From positions 23,118 to 87,117 of the forward strand of contig URSD01000003.1 in NCBI GenBank assembly GCA_900550395.1: a stretch of 64,000 bases of DNA. Direction: 5' to 3'. The position numbers were made by a program, and so were the translations under genes. The notes below the pieces were generated by a model. It did not search any database. It was not told where the DNA came from and saw nothing but the letters and a program-made list of their open reading frames with translations. Position 1 is the first letter of the stretch. Every line of letters starts with the position of its first letter. The DNA comes from an uncultured Porphyromonadaceae bacterium (GTDB lineage: Bacteria > Bacteroidota > Bacteroidia > Bacteroidales > Muribaculaceae). Shown here in pieces: positions 36,756 through 45,113 of this stretch.

Positions 36756-36827
36756 ATCCACTTTAGGAACCTCATGATACTACCCGTTAGAGTCTGATAC
36801 TCTGATGGGTAGTTCTATTAAGTGGAT
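36756..36827. repeat. Three nested inverted repeats (candidate origin or attenuator)
   Basis: The outer arms are ATCCACTT (36756-36763) and AAGTGGAT (36820-36827). The middle arms are ACTACCC (36779-36785) and GGGTAGT (36807-36813). The inner arms are AGAGT and ACTCT (36789-36803). The structure lies just upstream of the replication genes. Confidence 0.7.
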
Positions 36828-36864
36828 AAGATGAAACCACATACACCCCACTCATAACCGGTTG

Positions 36865-36872
36865 TAATTTTG
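36865..36872 (+). promoter_or_regulatory. -7 promoter motif TAATTTTG for the replication/mobilization operon
   Basis: A perfect TAnnTTTG match 69 nt before the DUF3853 ATG. Confidence 0.55.
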
Positions 36873-36940
36873 CAGTGTCCGGGAGATACTCGGATACGCT
36901 CTCTCTGAGGGCGGAAGTATAATTCAAACCCACACTGCGT

Positions 36941-37279
36941 ATGACAAAAGACCAGTTGCTCAAACTTCCTCTCTGGCAGTACACCGGAGAACAATTTTTA
37001 GAATTGCTTGACTCTCATTTTGTCAAGACCTCACCCGCACCCGCAAGCGTAACCTCTGACGAAAATGTTACCACCACAGCAAAGCGTTGGCTCGTTTATG
37101 GAATCAAAGGACTATGCGACCTTCTCCAGTGCAGCAAGGCTACCGCACACCGCATCAAGAACAGTGGCGTAATCAAAGATGCCATTACTCAATCTGGCAG
37201 AAAAATAGTCATCGACGCCCAGAAAGCACTCGACCTCATACAAGAAAATAAGAAAGGGGGTGAAGAATGGACGGAGTGA
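36941..37279 (+). CDS. DUF3853 protein (excisionase-like HTH)
   Basis: This is a 112-residue protein with a C-terminal MerR/excisionase-like helix-turn-helix (GIKGLCDLLQCSKATAHRIK, about residues 63-82) followed by GRKIVIDAQKALDLI. DUF3853 proteins are common on Bacteroidota mobile elements directly ahead of RepA-like ATPases, as here. The gene overlaps the next by 13 nt. It may control the operon or help excision or replication initiation. The family is clear, its function is not. Confidence 0.85.
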   Translation: MTKDQLLKLPLWQYTGEQFLELLDSHFVKTSPAPASVTSDENVTTTAKRWLVYGIKGLCDLLQCSKATAHRIKNSGVIKDAITQSGRKIVIDAQKALDLIQENKKGGEEWTE

Positions 37280-38310
37280 AGCAAGACATCCTCCGACTTT
37301 GGGAGGAAAAGCAGTTGAGAATCACCGATGAGATTCAGACCGCGCCGGAGGTGCTGTATGCCAACGGCAGTGTCATCGGGACACTCGGCAACTTCTCGGC
37401 TTCGACCGGTAAAGCCAAGAGCAAAAAGACATTCAATGTCGCCGCCATTGTCGGAGCATCGCTCGTCAACGGCAAAGTATTGGGCTATACCGCAGAGTTT
37501 CCCGATGACAAGCGCACAATCCTTTACTTCGACACCGAGCAAAGCCCATATCATTGCCAGAAGGTCATGGAGCGAGCGTTGCGACTGGCAAAACTGCCGA
37601 CAGACACCCACCCTGAGCATCTGAAATTCGCGGCATTGCGCCAGCTTACACCCTCATTGCGCCTTGAAGTCATCGAGCAGGCTATAATCAATACTCCCGG
37701 CGTAGGATTGGTAGTAATAGACGGTGTGCGCGACCTGATGTATGACATCAACTGCGCCAAGGAGTCAACTGATCTTATCGGCAAGCTGATGGAATGGACG
37801 GACAAGTTCCAGATACATATCCACACCGTCCTGCATCTCAACAAGAGCGATGATAATGCCCGTGGTCATGTTGGTACTGAGCTGAACAACAAAGCAGAAA
37901 CCGTACTTCAGGTGAGCCGCAGTAAAACCGATGATACCGTATCTGAGGTCTGCGCCGCCATGATACGCGCCGCCGAGTTCGATCCATTCGCTTTCCGTGT
38001 CAATGACTACGGACTGCCGGAGATAGCCAGCGGATATGTGTTCACCGAGCCGGGCAAGAAAACCAAAGACCCTTATCCCTACAAGGAACTGACCGAGGAA
38101 CAGCACCGCGAGGCGTTGGGTGTGGTATTCGCCAACGGGCCGATAAAAGGTTGTCGCAACTTCGAGGCGGCATTGAAGGCAGGATATGCCGCCTGTGGAC
38201 ACTCGTATTCCAACAACAAGGTCAAGGGCTTAAAGACCTTTCTTGACAACAAAGGCATGATTCGCTACGAGAATCGCGAGTACATCTACAATCCGGATTT
38301 CTACTATTGA
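37267..38310 (+). CDS. RepA-like AAA/RecA-fold ATPase
   Basis: This 347-residue ATPase has a Walker A-like FSASTGKAKSKKTF near residue 40 and an acidic strand ILYFDTEQSP. Walker B is VGLVVIDGVRDLM (about 142), with a sensor strand HTVLHLNKSD. A C-terminal winged-helix-like region follows (about 270-340). It matches the hexameric RepA/DnaB-related helicase-like ATPases encoded next to primases on Bacteroides mobilizable elements, and would unwind the element origin. The Walker A lacks the usual second Gly pair but keeps the Lys-Thr end. Confidence 0.85.
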   Translation: MDGVKQDILRLWEEKQLRITDEIQTAPEVLYANGSVIGTLGNFSASTGKAKSKKTFNVAAIVGASLVNGKVLGYTAEFPDDKRTILYFDTEQSPYHCQKVMERALRLAKLPTDTHPEHLKFAALRQLTPSLRLEVIEQAIINTPGVGLVVIDGVRDLMYDINCAKESTDLIGKLMEWTDKFQIHIHTVLHLNKSDDNARGHVGTELNNKAETVLQVSRSKTDDTVSEVCAAMIRAAEFDPFAFRVNDYGLPEIASGYVFTEPGKKTKDPYPYKELTEEQHREALGVVFANGPIKGCRNFEAALKAGYAACGHSYSNNKVKGLKTFLDNKGMIRYENREYIYNPDFYY

Positions 38311-38396
38311 AAATCACAATTCTGGTCTGGTTTAGAAAAGGGCATATATAATAGGACCCAAACCAAAGACCAACCCACTCTAACATTTTAGAACCC

Positions 38397-39272
38397 ATGA
38401 TCAAAGAGATTAAATCAATCCCTTTAGCCTCCTTCTTGTCCCTGCTCGGACATGAGCCGGCGGCGAGAAAAGGAACGAGGCTTTGGTATAAGTCGCCATT
38501 GCGACAGGAACAGACACCATCGTTCAAGGTCGATACCGCGCTCAACTGCTGGTATGACTTCGGTATTGGCAAAGGCGGCAACATCATCGACCTGGCATTC
38601 GAGTTGTATCAGTCAACCGACCTGCACTATCTCATGCGTTGCATCGCTGACAGCTACCCGGTGCCATCGGTGCCGACAGTCGCTTCCTCTTTTGCTCCGC
38701 GACATTCTGCACCGAGTATGGAGCGGTTTGAAGTCGTGCCACTGGAACACCACGCACTTGTCGCATACCTCCAAGAGCGTGGTATCCCGGTACACATTGC
38801 CAAGGCGAACTGCAAGGAGGCTCACTACAGCGTCAACAGTAAACCATATTTTGCCGTGGCATTTGAGAATGTCAGCGGAGGCTGGGAACTGCGCAACAAA
38901 TATTTCAAAGGTTGCCGGGGACGCAAGGACATATCATATCTGCCGTGGTCGAGAGATGGCCCGTCAGCAGAGTGTGCCGTGTTCGAGGGATTCATTGATT
39001 ATTTCTCCGCGCTCACACTCGGCATCATCAGCGGAGCCGACGCAATCATACTCAACTCGGTTGTCAATGTCAACAAGGCTGTGCCTTTTCTCAAAGATTA
39101 CAAAACAATCAACTGCTATCTTGACAACGACAATGCCGGACAAAACGCATTATCCGAATTAACAGCCATATATGGCTCAATTGTGATTGACCAATCAACA
39201 CTCTACTCCGAGTTCAACGACTTGAATGAGTATCTCACAAATCAAAGCTCAACCATCAAACAAAACAAGTGA
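38397..39272 (+). CDS. TOPRIM-domain primase (CHC2-like N-terminus)
   Basis: This 291-residue protein begins with a CHC2-like domain (about 1-80; WYKSPLRQEQTPSFKVDTAL, then CWYDFGIGKGGNIIDLAF) that has lost the zinc-binding residues. The TOPRIM domain follows at about 190-270, with the catalytic Glu in AVFEGFIDYFSAL and the acidic pair in INCYLDNDNAGQNA. It would lay down primers for replication of the element after transfer or excision. It follows the ATPase gene in the same operon and overlaps DUF3408 by 4 nt (ATGA). Confidence 0.88.
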   Translation: MIKEIKSIPLASFLSLLGHEPAARKGTRLWYKSPLRQEQTPSFKVDTALNCWYDFGIGKGGNIIDLAFELYQSTDLHYLMRCIADSYPVPSVPTVASSFAPRHSAPSMERFEVVPLEHHALVAYLQERGIPVHIAKANCKEAHYSVNSKPYFAVAFENVSGGWELRNKYFKGCRGRKDISYLPWSRDGPSAECAVFEGFIDYFSALTLGIISGADAIILNSVVNVNKAVPFLKDYKTINCYLDNDNAGQNALSELTAIYGSIVIDQSTLYSEFNDLNEYLTNQSSTIKQNK

Positions 39273-39778
39273 TGAAAACAACAAAAGCATCATCAACAAC
39301 CGCATCTAAGTCAACCGAGTTGACCAATGCAACCAAATCCAAAGTATCAAACTCTAACCCGCAAATTATTATGCAACCCGATAACTCACCTAATTCAATC
39401 AACCCCACTTCCACAGTTAACAGCGATAACGCTGTTGACATTACCACACCTGCCAACGCCGACAATCTGTTTGGCGACGAGCAGACGGCAACCGAGGCAA
39501 CATCAGTAATCGAAACGACCGAGCCACCGAAGCAACAGCGCATCGGCAAGCAGCAGCGCAAATCGGACTTCGCCGACTTCAAGGCAACGTTCCTAACTCC
39601 GGCAAAGGTGGTGAACCGTCACCCGGTCAACATCGAGGACGACATCTGGGAGCAGCTTGAACGCATCGCCCGCATCCTCGGCAATCGTGGCACCACCGTC
39701 GCCAGCTACATCAACGCTGTCCTCGCCGACCACTTGCGGGCATACTCCCCGGACATCGAAGTCTGGCGCAAACTCTGA
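39269..39778 (+). CDS. DUF3408 protein
   Basis: The 169 residues include a long disordered Thr/Ser/Asn-rich N-terminus (about 1-85). A compact C-terminal domain follows (PVNIEDDIWEQLERIARILG, then ASYINAVLADHLRAYSPDIEVWRKL). DUF3408 proteins, such as those of the Bacteroides conjugative transposons, resemble ribbon-helix-helix DNA-binding proteins and sit next to mobilization genes. Here it is directly upstream of the candidate oriT. A role in relaxosome assembly or partition is likely but not shown. Confidence 0.85.
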   Translation: MMKTTKASSTTASKSTELTNATKSKVSNSNPQIIMQPDNSPNSINPTSTVNSDNAVDITTPANADNLFGDEQTATEATSVIETTEPPKQQRIGKQQRKSDFADFKATFLTPAKVVNRHPVNIEDDIWEQLERIARILGNRGTTVASYINAVLADHLRAYSPDIEVWRKL

Positions 39779-39784
39779 GATAGA

Positions 39785-39990
39785 AACGGCATCGGATTAG
39801 TGGCTAAATCGGTAGGCGGCAAGTCCCGAAGGGATGGCTTCGCCCGATATCCAATAGCGTCTTTTAGATTGGTAAGGCAAGATACCTTTTGAGTTCCTCA
39901 AAAGGGGCAAAACAGCCCGTCCGGGCGGTTGTTGCCTGCCTCCCGATGGTCGCTCGATCCGGTGCAATCATTACACCAACCACACCGATT
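39785..39990. other. Candidate origin of transfer (oriT)
   Basis: This roughly 200-bp non-coding gap lies just upstream of mobC and the relaxase gene. It contains two tight inverted repeats: CCTTTTGAG/CTCAAAAGG with a 3-nt loop (39885-39905) and GCCCG/CGGGC with a 2-nt loop (39915-39926). Position and structure fit an oriT. No nick site can be assigned by eye. Confidence 0.5.
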
Positions 39991-39995
39991 TTCCA

Positions 39996-40346
39996 ATGAA
40001 GAAATCAACCGGAAGACCGCCTCTCGGACAGGCTAAGAAGAGCAACACTGTGACGGTACGTTTCAGCGATTCTCAGTTCGACATCATAGACATCAAGGCA
40101 TCCCGCGCCGGTTTGAGCCGGGCTGAATATGTGAGGGAGGGAGCGTTGAACGCCGAGGTCACCGGCGTACTCTCCGACGAGGAAAAGATGCTCCTTTACG
40201 AACTGAAAAAGCTCGGCCCGAATCTCAACCAGATAGCCCATCAAGCCAATACCGAGGGCTATCACGGCGCGGCGGACAAGGCTGAAAACCTTGTTGACCG
40301 TATCGCCGCCTTTGTTCTCAAACTCAAAAACCGTATGAAAACATGA
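39996..40346 (+). CDS. mobC: MobC-like relaxosome accessory protein
   Basis: This 116-residue basic protein has an N-terminal ribbon-helix-helix (VTVRFSDSQFDIIDIKASRAGL, then SRAEYVREGAL). The typical MobC C-terminal motif follows (LKKLGPNLNQIAHQANTEGY). MobC proteins bind oriT and help the relaxase melt the nick region. The gene overlaps the relaxase gene by 4 nt (ATGA) and follows the candidate oriT directly. Confidence 0.9.
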   Translation: MKKSTGRPPLGQAKKSNTVTVRFSDSQFDIIDIKASRAGLSRAEYVREGALNAEVTGVLSDEEKMLLYELKKLGPNLNQIAHQANTEGYHGAADKAENLVDRIAAFVLKLKNRMKT

Positions 40347-41356
40347 TAGGGAAAATACTCAAAGGAGGGTCATTCGGCTCAAAAGTCGATTATGTAACCC
40401 GCGAAAAACACGACAAGAAAATCTTTACATCCGATACTTGGAAGATACTCGGCAGCCGTGGTCTGATGGGCGAAAAACGCAATCAGATAGTGGCGAGCTT
40501 CGAGGCTCAGGCTATGCAGAACCGGAGAATCGGCAATCCTGCCGGACACATAACATTGTCTTTTGCCGCCGACGACAAGCCCAAGTTGAGCGATGAAAAG
40601 ATGCTTAAAATCGCCCTTGACTACATCAAGATGATGGGCCTTGACAAGACGCAGTTCCTCATAGTCCGACATTACGAAACTGACAAACCGCACTGTCATA
40701 TCGTGTTCAACATGGTCGGCGACAACGGCAAACGCATGGAATCGGGGCGCAACCGATACCGGAACAAGCGCGTCTGTGAGGCACTGACGAAGCGTTACCG
40801 CCTTGCTCTGCCAAAGCAGGAGACTCCCGATCCGGAGAAACTCCACGGTCTTGAAAGGGCGAAAGCCGAGATTAGAATTGCCGCTACCGAGGCTCTGCGC
40901 AACGCCCGCGACTGGAACACTTTTGCAGCTCTGTTGGCACGGAAGAATATCCACATCATACCGAAATATCGCCGTGGCACCACCGAAATGCAGGGCATAT
41001 CTTTTCAGTCGGGCGACTATAAAGTCAAAGGCTCTGATGTCGGCGAGGCTTTCAAGTTCAGGAATCTCGACCGCTATTTCTCGCAGGGCAACCGTCAGCC
41101 AGCTTCTAAAAAGGCAACGGTGCAGGCCAAATCTCCGCAGTCCGGCGCATCGTCAATTTCCGACGAGGCAATGCGGGCAGTAAAGGCAACGGCAGCCACA
41201 GCAGCGGGAATGGTTGCGGACATAGGCGAGAGTGTCGGGCAATTCGTAGGCGGACTGTTTCAACCGGGCCCCGCATACGATCCGGAGGAAGAACGCCTGG
41301 CATGGGAACTCGCGCATCCCAGGAAAAAGAAACCTAATCGTGGAATCAAAAGATAA
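40343..41356 (+). CDS. Relaxase / mobilization nuclease (MobP type)
   Basis: This 337-residue relaxase nicks oriT and leads the strand to the recipient. The N-terminal tyrosine is probably in KVDYVTREKH. The metal-binding three-His motif is RHYETDKPHCHIVFN (about residues 108-122). The C-terminal 80 residues are Ala/Ser-rich and may contact the coupling protein. No type IV coupling or secretion genes are in the element, so a co-resident conjugative element must supply the channel. Coupled to mobC. Confidence 0.92.
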   Translation: MIGKILKGGSFGSKVDYVTREKHDKKIFTSDTWKILGSRGLMGEKRNQIVASFEAQAMQNRRIGNPAGHITLSFAADDKPKLSDEKMLKIALDYIKMMGLDKTQFLIVRHYETDKPHCHIVFNMVGDNGKRMESGRNRYRNKRVCEALTKRYRLALPKQETPDPEKLHGLERAKAEIRIAATEALRNARDWNTFAALLARKNIHIIPKYRRGTTEMQGISFQSGDYKVKGSDVGEAFKFRNLDRYFSQGNRQPASKKATVQAKSPQSGASSISDEAMRAVKATAATAAGMVADIGESVGQFVGGLFQPGPAYDPEEERLAWELAHPRKKKPNRGIKR

Positions 41357-41361
41357 TAGTC

Positions 41362-42396
41362 ATGGCAAAGAAAGATGAAGTTCAAGGCGTACAGTGTGAG
41401 AACGCCGACATCGAGATACTGCGCCGCCAGTTGGCGCGTCTTGAAAATACTCTCACCGAAAAGTTTACCGAGGTCAAGAAGCAGATTGGCAGTATTCCGG
41501 CGCGACAGCCTGTGTTTCCCCCATCGGGGGAGCCACAGCCTCAGGAGCCGATTGAGGTCAGTCTTCCTGACAACCTCGCCAAGAGTGGCGACATAAAGGC
41601 ATTGACAGGAATGATACAGACATTGAACGGCACCGTCGCGCTTGCAGTGAAAGGACTGGCAGACATCAATAACGCTTTTGAGGCAATGCCAAAGCCGGAT
41701 GTTCAGTCCATAGCCGAGAAAGTGGCGAAGGAAACCGCAAGGGAGGTCGTTGACAATCTCACTCCGAAGATTGACGATTCGACGGCAAAGGCTATGCGCC
41801 ACGGCGTTATGAACGCTCCGGGAATCAGTTTTAATGATGCAGCGAGCATACATCAGACGCTGAAAGAGACGAATAACAGATTTGACACACAAAAGAAATA
41901 TGCCGGATTATTGAAAGTCAACCGCAATCTCGTCATCGTTATAATAGTCCTGTTCAACATTGTGTGCTTACTCGGCTGGTGGACTAAGGGACTCCGGAAG
42001 GAACACAACGAACTCATGCGTGTCGAATGGCTCTATCGTGGCTTGCGGTCGATGTTAAACCCGAAAGACACCGCTTCCATAAACAGCATGGAGCAGAAGA
42101 TACTGTATGGCACTGACGAGCAGCGCGAGAGTTGGCAGACAACCATAATGGAACATGAGGCAAAGGGAATCCCGTTCCGTCATTTCCAGCCGCATGACGA
42201 CTGGAAGCCGGAGCCGCCTAAACCGCGGCCGGAGGAAACAAAATCTGCCAAAGAAACGGAGATCGACAGATGGCCGCTCCCGCATCAGCGTAAATCAAGG
42301 TTGACACCCGGCGAAATCCAAGCAATCAAGGATATGAGAGCCAGTCCCAACATCCCGGAAGACGCCAAACCCGAACTGCCCGAAGGCTACGAATAA
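41362..42396 (+). CDS. Coiled-coil membrane protein of the mobilization operon
   Basis: The 344 residues comprise an N-terminal coiled coil (about 15-45; EILRRQLARLENTLTEKFTE), a helical middle region and one transmembrane segment near 193-212 (NLVIVIIVLFNIVCLLGWW). The C-terminal tail is charged and Pro-rich. Proteins of this shape often follow the relaxase gene on Bacteroidota mobilizable elements. It may tether the relaxosome to the membrane or the coupling protein, which is an inference. It lies 5 nt after the relaxase gene and ends before a strong terminator. Confidence 0.8.
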   Translation: MAKKDEVQGVQCENADIEILRRQLARLENTLTEKFTEVKKQIGSIPARQPVFPPSGEPQPQEPIEVSLPDNLAKSGDIKALTGMIQTLNGTVALAVKGLADINNAFEAMPKPDVQSIAEKVAKETAREVVDNLTPKIDDSTAKAMRHGVMNAPGISFNDAASIHQTLKETNNRFDTQKKYAGLLKVNRNLVIVIIVLFNIVCLLGWWTKGLRKEHNELMRVEWLYRGLRSMLNPKDTASINSMEQKILYGTDEQRESWQTTIMEHEAKGIPFRHFQPHDDWKPEPPKPRPEETKSAKETEIDRWPLPHQRKSRLTPGEIQAIKDMRASPNIPEDAKPELPEGYE

Positions 42397-42427
42397 TATC
42401 CCCTGAGCAACAGCTCACAATCCCTAA

Positions 42428-42475
42428 AGACAGACAACCTCGACATCACTGTCGAGGTTGTCTGTCTGTTTTTTT
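42428..42475 (+). terminator. Strong terminator of the mobilization operon
   Basis: A perfect 18-bp stem (AGACAGACAACCTCGACA) with a 4-nt loop and seven T residues. It separates the mobilization operon from the convergent cargo operon. The next 155 nt hold no recognisable feature. Confidence 0.93.
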
Positions 42476-42631
42476 ATGATTTCCATTTGCCATCCCTCCG
42501 TGTCGTGACTGAATTGGATAGCGATTTCATATTATTAAGCAGATTCTTTGCACTCGGCTTCTTTCTGCCATAGGTGTTACTTAAAAACTACGGTGTAAGG
42601 TTATAATTGTTTTACATCGTCACTATTCATT

Positions 42632-43141
42632 TTACAGTTTGCCGTCTCTGTTGAATTGTATTCTGAATGTCACTGAACCGCCGGTACGCTTGTGAGTCAT
42701 ACCTTTGTATTCGACTTCTTCAAGAGTGATGGAACCTCCAACTGTGGCTGGAGGTCGATTAGCGATGTATTTCAAAAAGCATTTCAGCGATGCTTTCTGT
42801 TTGCCGAACCTGACGGTCATATTTGATATGCCCGTAGCCTCGCTTCTGTCCTTCGCCCACTTCATATCGTCTTGATCGGGAAGGTCTGCTTCAAAACAAA
42901 GGCGATTGTTATTGACTGTAAACTTGATGTTGGTGTGGGAGTTTTCGCCCTCGATTTTGATTTTGTCGGTGAACGATTTGTCTGCGAGAAGATTCTCGCC
43001 GGAAGCTCCGACACATTCAACCTCGATGTTGCAGGATTTTGAGCTGACCGGTACCGGTACGTACTCTTCCTTGCTGCAAGAAGACAACAAGAGTGCTGAG
43101 ATAAGCGCGATAACGCTTATCCCCAATAATGAATATTTCAT
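42632..43141 (-). CDS. Small surface lipoprotein, unknown family
   Basis: This 169-residue lipoprotein has lipobox LLSSC near residue 22 followed by SKEEYVP. The acidic residues right after the Cys resemble the Bacteroidota surface-export signal. The mature part looks beta-rich (about 35-165; IEVECVGASGENLL, then VTFRIQFNRDGKL at the end). I do not recognise the family. It is the last gene of the cargo operon, 11 nt after the 47-residue lipoprotein gene, and probably faces the cell exterior with its neighbours. Confidence 0.8.
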   Translation of the reverse strand: MKYSLLGISVIALISALLLSSCSKEEYVPVPVSSKSCNIEVECVGASGENLLADKSFTDKIKIEGENSHTNIKFTVNNNRLCFEADLPDQDDMKWAKDRSEATGISNMTVRFGKQKASLKCFLKYIANRPPATVGGSITLEEVEYKGMTHKRTGGSVTFRIQFNRDGKL

Positions 43142-43152
43142 TTGCTATTCTG

Positions 43153-43296
43153 TTATTTGATTGTCTTATCGAATGTTACTGAAACCTGCTCGGCTCTATT
43201 CGCCGGGTCTAACTGTATGGTAGTACAGGACGATACCGACAATAGTATGGCAACAACTGACATTATGACAATCAGTCGTGATTTAAGGGCTTTCAT
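43153..43296 (-). CDS. 47-residue lipoprotein
   Basis: This very short gene encodes a signal sequence (MKALKSRLIVIMSVVAILLS), lipobox SVSSC at residues 20-24, and a mature part of only 24 residues that ends VSVTFDKTIK. Its ATG overlaps the stop of the gene before it (ATGA) and its stop is 11 nt before the next gene, so it fits the operon exactly. That spacing is the main reason to believe it is real. It may be a small anchor or a truncated relative of its neighbours. Confidence 0.7.
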   Translation of the reverse strand: MKALKSRLIVIMSVVAILLSVSSCTTIQLDPANRAEQVSVTFDKTIK

Positions 43297-43724
43297 TTTT
43301 TAACTCTGCCGACCGACATATTGGTCATTCCGGTTTCCTTGCCGTTTCTACCGTCTGCCGAAACTGTTTCGTATATTCCGTTCTCACCGGCTGCCGCTAT
43401 TGGCTCAAAGGTGATTTTAAGAGTGTTGTCATCTATCTTAATGACCGTGAACCCAGCCCCGGCACTTTTGAAAATACCGTCAGCAGTATTAGCATTGAGC
43501 GTCAGCTGTGAGTAGTTGGTGCATTTCAGAGTGATGTCACCGCTATACTCGGGTGGAGCAACGATTGCCACCTGATTGACGTAATCAGGAGAATATACAG
43601 CCGAGATAGCCTCTCGGTCGTAGTTGGAGAACTCCCATATCATGGGGTTGGGGTCGTCTTCCTTGCAGGAAGATAACGAGAGAACCGTGAACAATACGGT
43701 TGCGATAAAAAGTAACTTTTTCAT
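43293..43724 (-). CDS. Small surface lipoprotein A, unknown family
   Basis: The 143-residue lipoprotein begins MKKLLFIATVLF, with lipobox SLSSC at about 16-20 followed by KEDDPNP, a likely surface-export signal. The mature part looks like a single beta-sandwich (DITLKCTNYSQLTLNA, then NTLKITFEPIAA). The signal sequence is almost identical, also in DNA, to that of the neighbouring lipoprotein at 43727, but the mature parts are unrelated. It lies 2 nt after that gene. Confidence 0.8.
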   Translation of the reverse strand: MKKLLFIATVLFTVLSLSSCKEDDPNPMIWEFSNYDREAISAVYSPDYVNQVAIVAPPEYSGDITLKCTNYSQLTLNANTADGIFKSAGAGFTVIKIDDNTLKITFEPIAAAGENGIYETVSADGRNGKETGMTNMSVGRVKK

Positions 43725-43726
43725 CT

Positions 43727-44131
43727 TTATTGTTTCTGTATTTTTATTTTATTGAGATTTATTTTCAATGTCACCTCAATTGGTTGATAGGCTTTTAATT
43801 CCACATTTACCCTTCCAAGGATGATATTGTCGTTATCGGTGTCTGGATTAACATATTCGGCACTTACGGCATATTTGCCGGGTCTGCAATCAGCCACAAA
43901 TATATTCCCATCGATTTTGTCGGCATGACGAATAATGAAATTACCGTTCTCATCCGTGACAAATACCGCTATTCTGGATAATTCACCCTGAAAATCATCC
44001 TTCCCTTCATATTCAAGATGGATTGTAATCTCAGTGAAAGCCGGTGGTGCGTCTGGACCATCCTTCCCTTCGCAGGATGAGAAGGTTAGAACGGTGAACA
44101 GTATGGTCGCAATAAAAAGTAATTTTTTCAT
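43727..44131 (-). CDS. Small surface lipoprotein B, unknown family
   Basis: The 134-residue lipoprotein begins MKKLLFIATILF, with lipobox TFSSC followed by EGKDGPD. The mature part reads like an immunoglobulin- or carboxypeptidase-regulatory-like fold (ELSRIAVFVTDENGNFIIRH, then GKYAVSAEYVN). It begins 1 nt after the DUF4249 gene ends and is co-transcribed with it. It is possibly a surface accessory of the TonB receptor complex. Confidence 0.8.
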   Translation of the reverse strand: MKKLLFIATILFTVLTFSSCEGKDGPDAPPAFTEITIHLEYEGKDDFQGELSRIAVFVTDENGNFIIRHADKIDGNIFVADCRPGKYAVSAEYVNPDTDNDNIILGRVNVELKAYQPIEVTLKINLNKIKIQKQ

Positions 44132-44132
44132 C

Positions 44133-45113
44133 TTATTTATTATTTAATGTTGTTTTCAAAAATTCTTTCAAATCAATGGTATATTTTACTGATGACTGAG
44201 CCGCCACGACGCCGGCTCCCGTGGAGACATTGCTGTATCCCCATTTTGATTCCGCAAGACCGATGTCAGACAGGTCTCCTGTAATCCCTTCATCGACATT
44301 CCATTTATATACCGCCCAATTGTAATAGCTTTTTGAGACTGTGGTGAGATAGAGATTCACGCCACATTCAAGTCGGGATTCATCATACTCCTGTGAGTTT
44401 ACATGAAAGGAGTTGTTTGAGAAATTCAGATGCAGGGTATATGTTTTACCGGAAAACTGACGGTCAGAGAAAAATACAAATTGCGTATCCTCGTCGTTAC
44501 CCATTACTGTCTCAAATACTCCGATGTGTTCTTTGAATATCGGTTCGGAATTATACTCGAATTGTCCGATAGACAGTGTCGGCGAACCGTCAGTGTCTGA
44601 ACCGAACCAGTTGTATCCGAAATGATAATAATTGTCTGTTCCTGCCGGGTCATTGACATCCATCTCGATATTGAGGTTGAAAGTTATATCCGCAAGCATC
44701 TCATAATTAGGCATATCATCCCTTTTCCATATATTTGTGACCGATGGAGTAACCTTTACCTTACCGATCGGTGTGGCTAAAGGAACAATAACTTCGGCCA
44801 TTGCTGTTCCGTAAGTCGGACTCTCCGCGACAATACGGATCTTGTCTCCCTCCTTCGGAAGATAGTCTGAGCCGACAATCCTCTCGTTGGCGAGAATGGT
44901 TACAACGGCATCTTTAACATCATGGTTCCTCTCAGATTTTTCATCATTGAACATCCATGTGTGCGTCACCTTCACCTCAATCGGTTCTCCGGCTGTGATC
45001 AGGGAGTTCAGACAAAGCACCGGCTTAGTGTCAATTTCCGGATTGAAGTCCTCGTAACATCCTGTCAGCAAAAAGACTGACAAAATCGGTATTATGTATC
45101 TTAGAATTGCCAT
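44133..45113 (-). CDS. DUF4249 surface lipoprotein (receptor partner)
   Basis: This 326-residue lipoprotein has lipobox FLLTGC near 19 followed by YEDFNPE. DUF4249 covers most of the mature part (KPVLCLNSLITAGEPIEVKV, then RNHDVKDAVVTILANERIVG). DUF4249 proteins pair with TonB receptors of the type encoded just upstream, much as SusD pairs with SusC, although their ligands are unknown. The gene overlaps the receptor gene by 13 nt. It is one of the core parts of the cargo module. Confidence 0.9.
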   Translation of the reverse strand: MAILRYIIPILSVFLLTGCYEDFNPEIDTKPVLCLNSLITAGEPIEVKVTHTWMFNDEKSERNHDVKDAVVTILANERIVGSDYLPKEGDKIRIVAESPTYGTAMAEVIVPLATPIGKVKVTPSVTNIWKRDDMPNYEMLADITFNLNIEMDVNDPAGTDNYYHFGYNWFGSDTDGSPTLSIGQFEYNSEPIFKEHIGVFETVMGNDEDTQFVFFSDRQFSGKTYTLHLNFSNNSFHVNSQEYDESRLECGVNLYLTTVSKSYYNWAVYKWNVDEGITGDLSDIGLAESKWGYSNVSTGAGVVAAQSSVKYTIDLKEFLKTTLNNK

